Positions 31,402 through 39,580 of a stretch of DNA of 64,000 nt are shown piece after piece. Origin of the DNA: Unio delphinus (Eukaryota > Mollusca > Bivalvia > Unionida > Unionidae). The stretch covers positions 21,854,001-21,918,000 of the forward strand of contig JAQISU010000155.1 of assembly GCA_029339505.1 (NCBI GenBank), given 5' to 3'. A program made the position numbers and the translations under genes. Within the stretch, counting starts at the first letter, position 1. Each line of letters opens with the position of its first letter. Under the pieces are notes generated by a model that saw only the letters and a program-made list of their open reading frames with translations, did no database searches and was not told the DNA's origin.

Positions 31402-31941
31402 ATGTCATATAGTGTTATTAGTGTTACGTTAACTCCTGGTCAAATCAAAAAATTGCAATCAGAATCGGCTAAAAAATGTGGAACCACAATCACGTTGAAA
31501 CCCAACCAAATGACTGGTGGTGCAAATAAATTATCGCTGACAACTCGTCAAATAAAACATTTCAATGATTCACTTGCAGCCAAAAAAGGTGTTCAGATTA
31601 CTCTTTCTGCGGCTGCTATTAAAAATATGATAAAATCAGGTGGTATATTTCCATTGTTAGCTGCAATACCAGCATTGATTGCAGCAGCAGCCCCAGCGGT
31701 GGCTAAAGCAGCGGCGTTAGGAGCCGTTGGTACTGCAGCAGGAATGGCGTTGAAAAAGGCAGCTGGACAAGGATATAAAAAAAAGAGACGATCCGTTCAA
31801 GGATTGGGTCTAAGACTACCAGGAACCCCGTATTCGTGGTACAGCGGAAAGGGTCTAAGACTACCAGGGACCCCGTATTCATGGTACAGCGGGAGATCCG
31901 TTCACGGATCAGGCCTGAGACTACCAGGAACGGTTTATTAA
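31402..31941 (+). CDS. pX-like membrane-active core protein
   Basis: 179 residues. An N-terminal globular-looking part contains NQMTGGANK, where MTGG|A matches the adenain consensus (M/I/L)xGG-x. Then comes a strongly hydrophobic Ala-rich segment (FPLLAAIPALIAAAAPAVAKAAA), a basic stretch YKKKRRSVQ, and three repeats of GLRLPGTPYSWY or a shortened version. The layout fits adenovirus pX/pVI-like minor proteins of adintoviruses: membrane-active helix plus DNA-binding tail. Start preceded by ATTATATATAATG. Ends 35 bases before the protease start. Confidence 0.72.
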   Translation: MSYSVISVTLTPGQIKKLQSESAKKCGTTITLKPNQMTGGANKLSLTTRQIKHFNDSLAAKKGVQITLSAAAIKNMIKSGGIFPLLAAIPALIAAAAPAVAKAAALGAVGTAAGMALKKAAGQGYKKKRRSVQGLGLRLPGTPYSWYSGKGLRLPGTPYSWYSGRSVHGSGLRLPGTVY

Positions 31942-31976
31942 TTCAGAAATCTTCAATTTCCGAACCTATGGTTCCC

Positions 31977-32399
31977 ATGTCTAATTTTGATTTAATGGAT
32001 GCGGCTAAAAAACTAGTGATTAAAAATTTCAGAGGTGTTTTTATGAAAGATCAATTACCACATCAACCAAACAAAACTGAAACAGGTATTATTAATCTCG
32101 ATAACAGCACCGGACCTGGAACTCACTGGGTTGCATACGCTATTGATCCACGTGGGATTGTCTATTTTGATTCATATGGATTAGCCCCACCAAAAGAGTT
32201 TATGCGTTACATAAAACAATTTCCAATGAAGACTTGGTATTCTACGCTACCAACACAACAAATCAATGACCCACCAATATGCGGCAGTGAAGTATTAAAT
32301 GTCCTTGATGCTATTTCAGCATCTAGAAAACCACCTCATATTGTTGTAAATGACTACACCAGTAATCACTTTTTAGAGAGAGAAAGAGTTTTACAATAA
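31977..32399 (+). CDS. adenain-like maturation cysteine protease
   Basis: 140 residues from ATG 31977 (an ATG at 31968 adds three residues; the ORF is open further upstream but overlaps the pX-like gene). The catalytic set is visible: H50 in GTHWVAYAID, D65 in VYFDSYG, Gln at 94-95, and C102 in ICGSEVLNVL. This is the C5/Ulp1-like protease of adenoviruses and Polintons that matures capsid proteins. Candidate targets in the element are the MTGG|A and IAGS|G sites. It appears intact. Confidence 0.93.
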   Translation: MSNFDLMDAAKKLVIKNFRGVFMKDQLPHQPNKTETGIINLDNSTGPGTHWVAYAIDPRGIVYFDSYGLAPPKEFMRYIKQFPMKTWYSTLPTQQINDPPICGSEVLNVLDAISASRKPPHIVVNDYTSNHFLERERVLQ

Positions 32400-32400
32400 C

Positions 32401-33413
32401 ATGATTGATATTTGGGGAAGACCTCTGAAACCCAAACCCGATGACACTGCAACTCCTGATTCTATCAAGGATATAACAAAAAAATTAAAGATGAAATCGC
32501 TGAGACGTTGAATTTAGTAAATGTTGACCCGAACGAAATAGTTGTATTTCAAGATCGCCAGGGCAAATTGAAATCTAGTAATGTGTCATTGGATGATATT
32601 TTAGTTAAACAACAAAACGCAATCGAGAACACCGTTGCGTTATTTTCCGATCAGGGTAAATTGAAAACCAGTAATATTTCTCTGGATGATATTTTGATAC
32701 GGCAGCGCGACGCCGCTGAAAACTCTATTGCGCTGTATTCCAACGACGGACGACTTAAACCAGGCGCACTTGTGTCTACGATCACAGACACGATTGCCAC
32801 CCACAACAAGATGATTATCACCAACAACCGCATGATTGCCGACAACGACAACAAGATTACCACCCAAGACAACAAGATTACCACCCAAGACAACAAGATT
32901 ACCACCCACAGCCGTGAGCTGGATGATCATATACGAAGTTATAATGCTTTCCGTAGAAATATCATTGATAAATTTATTGGAACCCCGTTAGATACAATTG
33001 AAATAAAACTCCCGGATATTAAAAAATCCATCGATGAGACGAAAACTTTCATCGAAGGCATCAAAGGGGATGCAACGAGGATGATAACAGCCATTGAAAA
33101 AACAAAAATTCCTCATGAGAAAACCAACAACGTAGTATACACGATCCAACACGGATCATTTGAGTGGTCACCTACAAACAACAAATTAGATATCACTGCA
33201 ACCGTTAAGGGTATTTATCGATTAACACTAGTAACACCATTATCTCAATTTAATATTTCATCGTCCAGTTCATCCGGGGTCAATAATACGATTTCAACGA
33301 TCATCGACAAGAATACAACTGAAAAGTTTACAATCACATCTACTGATAAAAATTTGGTTAGGGTCTCAACAACGTGGTATGTGGAATTCGTAGCGGATTT
33401 AAGTAAATCGTAA
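32401..33413 (+). CDS. fibre-like protein; needs a -1 shift
   Basis: A short ORF starts at ATG 32401 (MIDIWGRPLKPKPDD, a capsid-anchor-like start) and stops at 32507-32509. The long fibre frame has no ATG for its first ~100 codons and is closed upstream by a TGA at 32457. The slippery heptamer A_AAA_AAA at 32478-32484 is in the zero frame, and a -1 slip enters the long frame. That frame holds two DDIL repeats (SNVSLDDIL, SNISLDDIL), a three-copy NKITTQD coiled-coil-like repeat, and a C-terminal beta-rich head (VVYTIQHGSFEWSPTNNK ... STTWYVEFVADLS). Probable trimeric receptor-binding fibre by architecture. Confidence 0.75.
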
Positions 33414-33443
33414 TTGAAAACGATAGCGTATTTAAAATAAAAA

Positions 33444-34091
33444 ATGATTTCATCATCGCAATATCGCTATGATCAGGTCAGAGAGTATCAAACTAGACTC
33501 AAAACCTTGTCTGAGGAGTATGCAATGAAAATTAAAAAATATCGCAGGAGAATTACCGCAATTGATGTTACTGTGTATTCAGTGAGTGGTGTAATCACCG
33601 GAGCCGGTATTATACTGTCTTCAGTGACAATGATGGCCCCGATAGCTGTTCCAATTTGCATTTCTGCGGCAACAACAATCGCTGGAATAATTTCAATAAT
33701 CACAAAAAAAATATCCTCATGCAGCCAACGGAAACTACAAGACTACATAATTCAATTTCATGTTGTGTCCACTGCATACTCGCAATTATCCTCATTGATA
33801 TCGTCATCGCTCGATGATACAATTATATCAGAGAGTGAGTTTTCAGCGATGGTAGATATATATGATTCTGCGATGTCAAAATTAGAAATACAAAAACATG
33901 AGTATAATAACAATGACAACACAGATGGAATTACTTCAACAAATAGTGGAGAACACAAACCCAGTACAAACAAGCATGATCTCAATAACCTCAACGAATC
34001 CAGAATTCAGTGTGAATTTCCCCTCTCCGGTCCCAGTGAAGGAGATAGCGCTAGCAAAATTACGAGTATACCACAGTTGGCCAAATATTAG
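33444..34091 (+). CDS. two-helix membrane protein
   Basis: 215 residues. A basic coiled region (YQTRLKTLSEEYAMKIKKYRRRITAIDVTVY) precedes two hydrophobic helices (about residues 42-62 and 68-90, Gly/Ala/Ile-rich), then Lys/Ser-rich and Asn/Thr-rich tails. Similar proteins with YRRR.TAID.TVY and two Gly-rich hydrophobic segments recur in invertebrate Polintons as far as I recall. The last 194 bases overlap the penton gene in another frame, and the C-terminal tail is low-complexity, so overlap evolution is likely. Role unknown, perhaps virion or host-membrane interaction. Confidence 0.68.
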   Translation: MISSSQYRYDQVREYQTRLKTLSEEYAMKIKKYRRRITAIDVTVYSVSGVITGAGIILSSVTMMAPIAVPICISAATTIAGIISIITKKISSCSQRKLQDYIIQFHVVSTAYSQLSSLISSSLDDTIISESEFSAMVDIYDSAMSKLEIQKHEYNNNDNTDGITSTNSGEHKPSTNKHDLNNLNESRIQCEFPLSGPSEGDSASKITSIPQLAKY

Positions 34092-35265
34092 GTCAAAATC
34101 ATTTGGTGGTCAACAACCGAATAATTCCCTGGTATTTGCAAATAAGAATAAACCCGACGGTACCCCAGACTGGAATGTTGTTTCCATACCAACCGGATCA
34201 TATCAAATTGAACAAATCAATGATGAATTCGCGCGTAGAATAAAATCGATTACTGGAAAAGAATCAAAAATAGCTATAACAGTTCATGTGCCGACACTAT
34301 CATCTGCCATTGAAATAAGCACAGAGGGTTATGTCGGAGATATATATCAGAGCTCAATAAGAACAGTGTTAGGTTGGCCTGAAATCCCACCCGGGGGAGA
34401 AACCGTTAAATTACCAGAACAAAAAAAAACTGATTATATCACAGACAGGATAAAATCTGATAATCCAGTAAAGAGTTATAGCGGTTATGATAAATTGAAA
34501 TTTTTTCTTGAAACGATAGATACCGTCACTAATAAAAGATACTACACACTTCTACAGAATAAAACCACTGAAAATTTCAGAGCGTTCAATAACGATATTT
34601 CGTTGTTGTTAATATCCCTTAAATCCGGTACTCTCACCCGAGATGAATTTATCAGCGTTGTAGAAACATGTAACAAAATCATCAATGATATGGAAACATT
34701 TCATTCACAAATTATTCAGGGTATATTAGATGACAATATCCCCCTATCGGAAACAACATTTGCAATGAAGTATAATATACGCGTAGAAGATATCCCCACA
34801 TTCAAACTACCAGGGTATAATATCTTAGAACTACAAAAATCTCTCAGTGATGCCATCGATGTTGGTTTTAAAATAATTCATGATGCATGGAAAAAAACAA
34901 CATCACCGGAAATAAAAATCCTCAAACACAATAATGACCCAGATGGTGGTGGCAGGCATATTGCTCCGTTCAACGTGAATATTTCATCGGTGATTGCGAT
35001 CAATTTAGTATGCGATGTGATCGAAGGAAGCTATCAAATTAATCTAGAACGATCAAATCAAGCTCAGCAAGGATATATTTTGTATTCATTTGCACCAACA
35101 GCTCCTCCAGGGTTTTTAATAATTGAGTCCCCGGTGAATCCAGTCTATATGCGATGTCATAATAATTCATTAACCAGAATTAATTTCAAACTCACTGACC
35201 AGTCTAATAATATGATTGATTTACAAGAGGAGGTTTTACAAATTAGTCTATTTGTAAAGTCGTAG
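33898..35265 (+). CDS. penton (minor capsid) protein
   Basis: 455 codons from ATG 33898; internal ATGs at 33913 and 33925 are alternatives. The N-terminal third has the single-jelly-roll pattern of Polinton pentons: SISTNPEFSVNFPSPV-type opening, IALAKLRVYHSWPNI, SLVFANKNKPDG, and IPTGSYQIEQINDEFARRI. The last ~120 residues form another beta-rich region (NVNISSVIAINLVCDV ... LTRINFKLTDQS). By family it plugs the capsid vertices. The conserved opening lies within the overlap with the membrane-protein gene, so this frame is the constrained one there. It ends 28 bases before the right terminal repeat. Confidence 0.8.
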   Translation: MSIITMTTQMELLQQIVENTNPVQTSMISITSTNPEFSVNFPSPVPVKEIALAKLRVYHSWPNIRSKSFGGQQPNNSLVFANKNKPDGTPDWNVVSIPTGSYQIEQINDEFARRIKSITGKESKIAITVHVPTLSSAIEISTEGYVGDIYQSSIRTVLGWPEIPPGGETVKLPEQKKTDYITDRIKSDNPVKSYSGYDKLKFFLETIDTVTNKRYYTLLQNKTTENFRAFNNDISLLLISLKSGTLTRDEFISVVETCNKIINDMETFHSQIIQGILDDNIPLSETTFAMKYNIRVEDIPTFKLPGYNILELQKSLSDAIDVGFKIIHDAWKKTTSPEIKILKHNNDPDGGGRHIAPFNVNISSVIAINLVCDVIEGSYQINLERSNQAQQGYILYSFAPTAPPGFLIIESPVNPVYMRCHNNSLTRINFKLTDQSNNMIDLQEEVLQISLFVKS

Positions 35266-35293
35266 TGATTTTCGTCGTAGTAAGGATTTTCGT

Positions 35294-35579
35294 CCCTCGA
35301 ACACGATATCGTATCGGACTGGATCAAATATTCGGTTAACCCCAACTGAAAGTTCTAGCAGCAGAAGGGGTGAGTGACAACGATGTTGTAGTCCCTTTTC
35401 CCAAAAAAATCGATGGAGGATTTCATTAATTTCATTGATTTTTTCATATTTTTTTTTGGGACCTAATCCATGATTCACACACATATTTGGGGCCTGATGT
35501 CATTGGTTTCATTGTTTTTAAGCGTGATTTCAGTGAAAACTTGTCTAAAAATGTTGTCCGGCTCACCCTCTCTGCTGCT
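35294..35579 (-). repeat. right terminal inverted repeat of Polinton
   Basis: Inverted copy of 20421-20705, ending CTCTCTGCTGCT. It contains the orphan copy of the ATPase 3' codons; ORFs read through it are shadows. Confidence 0.95.
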
Positions 35580-35927
35580 TGCTGTATTTCATTTGCATCA
35601 TACATGTATGTCTCTTTTCTGACGATTTTATGAAACCTACCAATTTGACTTAATATAAATATACTCGAGTATATCCGGCAATATTTCATTAGATAGTAAA
35701 TGAGGGCGCGGAATCGTCTACATCCTGTATACTCATCGATGCATTGAACTTACTTTTATTTACATAATGTCTGTCTTACTTCCATCGACAAGAATATTTA
35801 GGTATGATGATTTGAGAGTTCTCTAGGACTTACGTCCATCGACAGGACTATTTAGGTATAACGATTGGAGAGTTCACCTAAAATCTTGATTTATTTTTAT
35901 ATCCTCTCAAGTACTGATCGTTGGTGA
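35580..35927. other. non-coding; two-copy ~52-bp repeat
   Basis: About 35774-35880 holds two diverged tandem copies of a unit with CATCGACA.GA.TATTTAGGTAT and GAGAGTTC. Nothing coding. Confidence 0.55.
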
Positions 35928-35935
35928 TTCTACGT

Positions 35936-36066
35936 GGTAACGGGTCAAAAAGGCCTAATACCAAAACGGCCCGGGTTAAAAAGGCCCGGTCCAGAAAGGC
36001 CAGTAACGGGTCAGAAAGGACCTGGACGGAAAAGGCCCGGGTTAAAAAGGACCGTTAACAAGACTG

Positions 36067-36116
<50 letters not shown>

Positions 36117-37772
36117 GGAAGAAGAAGAAGAAAAAAGTCAGTTTTTCTACAATATCTATTCAATTATAATTTAATGATATTTTTACATATACTGCTCAAA
36201 CACTGAGCTGCCAAAACCATATCTTTTCACTTCGAAGTCACTGATATGTTGATATATATATATATTGCTAAAACAATGAGCTGCCAAAACTGAAACACTG
36301 GTTAGTGAAGATTAACACCTAGACAAAAATAAATAACGGATAGCAAACAGCAGACCTTAACCGATTACGCAGCAACGACATGAACACGATTGTATTATTA
36401 GTCCCGATCTTACTTAAGAATCAGCGATCGCCTTGTACTTTTAATACATCCTTTACCTGTTTCTGTCTCAGGTTTATTTAATATGCTAGGAAACTTTGAT
36501 AATCACAATGTATTGTATACTCTGTAACCTCTCTAGTTATTGTCTGCCGACTTTCAATGTACATAGGCATATTGTACATAACATATATTACAAACCAGTT
36601 TGTCTTAATATATATCTTACAAGCGAGTTTTCCTAACATACCCGTATAGTGATTTCTTATTGAATAGTATATAACTGTAATGAATGAATTTATCTCAATA
36701 TATTTTAGTATTCGTTTTACTTTCAGTATTATTTAATGCAAATAAACTTTAATAAACCATTTTAGAGACAAATTCCAATCATATAGCATTTACTGTAAAT
36801 ATATGTCATAACAGTATAATTAGTTAATCTGTGTTGCTTTTAATTTTTTTGGACAGCAATTATGGGCAATAGTGTTGTAGTATTTGATATTAGATATTAA
36901 TATTCATGTATTATCGATAATGATTGTTATTATTGACATTAATAAATATGAAATGGCATTAGTGTTTGTCTTTTATGTGCTCATACTAGTTAGACATGAT
37001 ATCTTTTCTTCATTTTCTCTTTCTAACCTATCATACAAATTTATGATATTAATTTTTTATTTATAAATAAGCTCTTAAATCATTTCCAATTGTATCTTGA
37101 CTTTCATTGCAAGCACAACACAATAACGGTGCATACTAGGCACAGAATATAACAAATGTCTATTGAAAGCATACATTATAATCAACGCAGATAAATTACG
37201 CATACACATATGAACGATATTGAATGTATATGAAACAGGAAGAGTCAATAGTCTTCGCAAATTAAAATATTCATCCATCCATCCTAAATGAAATCGCCAT
37301 TCCTTAGTTAAGGCATTACCATAACAAAGTTGGCATGCACAAACAACACGTGGGTGACACTAAATCGTATTCATTCTTGATATGTTAAAATAAAGATATT
37401 ACTTATTTGCTTTATATACAATGTTTTCTTACACAATTATTATTTGCCTTTCTTGTTCATCTTACATAGAACATGTATTAGCGTGTCACAGTTATTCTCA
37501 TGATAATTTGACGAATGATTGTGACATGCAGCACAATGAATCTCTACTGCACATTATTTATAGACATTTATGATTTACCAGAAAACAAGAATTTGATATT
37601 ACATATTAGTTACTTTTATTAGACATGATACTAGTAATTGGTAATATAATACATAAATGGGCCTTTTTGGGTCGGGCCTTTTTGGGTCGGGCCTTTTTGG
37701 ACCGGACCTTTTAAGCACTGGTCCGTTTTGGTCGTGGGCCTTTTTGGTACCGGTCCGTTTTGACCCGTAACC
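35936..37772. mobile_element. non-autonomous DNA transposon, 1,837 bp, 8-bp TSD
   Basis: Ends GGTAACGGGTCAAAA and its near-complement TTTTGACCCGTAACC, flanked by a perfect 8-bp duplication TTCTACGT (35928-35935, 37773-37780). About 120 bp at each end are packed with variants of GG(T/C)C..AAA(A/C)GG-type motifs in inverted orientation, a subterminal-repeat layout. The interior is AT-rich, with a (TAA)n tract at 36068-36115 and no transposase ORF. An 8-bp TSD fits hAT- or P-like transposition; superfamily not assigned. Confidence 0.85.
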
Positions 37773-37780
37773 TTCTACGT

Positions 37781-38910
37781 AACAGGATGTATTCGCTTAT
37801 TAATGAATCAGATCAAGAAGCGGATTGAGACGACGTTTTTCGGTGTAAGGGAGATCACTCCTTTATATATGATTCATGCATAATGGCATGGTGTTGTATT
37901 TCGGGATCACCTGCAATGATGTTACAATAATATCCCCAAAATGTGGAAATATGTTCAGGTGATCAATTTTTCACTAAACCGTGTACATGTTGAAAAGAAT
38001 ATGTTTGATTTGTGTACCTTTATTGATGTTGAAGTGTGAATACAGGTAGCTGCATGTAGCTTTGATTTATTTTTTTTTCAATTATGATTATATTGCTATC
38101 GTTATTTTTCTACCATGAGCAGGAATTAAGGAAACGAAAAAGACGATGGAGCAGAAGAAGAAGATGATGATTGTGATAAAAACGAAGAAGATGATTATGA
38201 CGACAACGATGGTGATGACTAGTGTGAATTGAATTAAATGCATGTTGTGATTATTAAATGCTGAATTAACTAGCTTAAATACGTTGTCTGTTAATGACAT
38301 TTAACTCCTTTGCGCATTGGGCCTGTGTATAGTTGGATAGAGTTACGCGATTATATACGGTATATCTTTACCTTTGTATAAAGACATTGTGCTCACAAAG
38401 ACAACTTCTAGATGATCGCATAATGTTCATGTAACAAAAACCTTTAATGTAAGTGTTTTAAATGCGACAAACAAATCAAGCACTTTACAAGAATATTGAT
38501 TTCACAGGCAAAGTTCCAATTATTAAATTAGTGTGATGACTGGTAACTAGACGACAAATATAAAAGCTGGCTGCGATTTTAATTGTCAGAAAATCAAACG
38601 TACGACATATTTGTTCTATGGAAATTGTTAAATATAGATGTATATAAACCTATATGATAATTAAGACATATTCCAGGTGTGCATTTTCTTGGAAATCACA
38701 AACACGTTAACAATGAAATCAAATGTCTTGTTTAATTACGATCATCTAATTTATTTTAGAGCATCTAGTGTGACCCAGTCCCAAACATACAAGGTGTAAT
38801 TTCAGAATGTTTTTAATTAAAGTATTAAAATTAATATTTTTTTCGTCACCATGACATCTATCACAATCATATAAAAATACTCATTTTTGCATTATGGCTG
38901 AATACATGGT

Positions 38911-38959
<49 letters not shown>

Positions 38960-39580
38960 GTAAAAAGGCACATTGCTGGTCTAATAGAAAAAAACTGACA
39001 TTAAATGAATTCATTTTAACATTCGGTTTACTCCGAAATTATCCACATTACTGTGCTAATATTCTAAATATTCATTTTCCCGTATTGTTTGAAACAAAGT
39101 TATAAAATAGGCGAAAAAATATTTCAACAAAGCTATCGTGTAAATAAATTTCTCTCAAAAGAAAATGAAAAGCTATTTCAGGATTGTATTTTTCAAAGAA
39201 GTCACAGAAACCAATAAGGGTGACTATTGAGTTTTTCACCTTTTTATAGGAACAAATAACGTCTTCAGATTGGTTAATACAAGGGATAATGAGAATGGCA
39301 TAGTTATATTATAGATAATTTTTGTTATGTTGATCATTACACTGTTTCCACTAGCTCATGAGTTTTCGCATGTTTTATTTAATATCCTCTATCCTGCTGG
39401 CCAAGATTTACACTAGAATCACTGTATTACCAAGAAAAGTAAAATATTTTGTTGTAGTAGAAGCAGTGAGCAAATTTCACGACATAACTTAAAACAAAAC
39501 GCCCAAACCTTTTCATGCACGTGATAAACTTGTGTTATTTGCCACTAAAAAAATTTAATGTAGTAATCTGGAACTTTCTA
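37781..39580. other. non-coding; 3' flank of TRIM gene
   Basis: Contains a purine-rich GAA/GAT low-complexity stretch (38140-38220) and a (TAA)n tract (38917-38957). TTTATT at about 39377 is a possible poly(A) signal (AATAAA) for the minus-strand TRIM gene. Confidence 0.5.

Larger units (their letters stand above)
20421..35579. mobile_element. Polinton/Maverick (adintovirus-like) element, ~15.16 kb
   Basis: Bounded by ~285-bp inverted repeats starting 5'-AGCAGCAGAGAGGG. It encodes the Polinton hallmark set: packaging ATPase, retroviral-type integrase, type-B DNA polymerase, adenain-type protease, double-jelly-roll major capsid protein and penton, plus pVI/pX-like proteins, fibre, PLA2 and HNH proteins. 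The 5-bp flank TGCTG repeats at both ends (20416-20420 and 35580-35584); a 6-bp duplication is usual and the sixth base does not match. The near-identical repeats suggest a recent insertion, but the polymerase gene has an in-frame stop and three genes need a -1 shift. Confidence 0.95.

Noticed and set aside
38090..38222. Acidic or basic terminal exon
   Set aside because: GAA/GAT low-complexity run; each frame gives a different charged peptide, with no splice support beyond a chance CAG.
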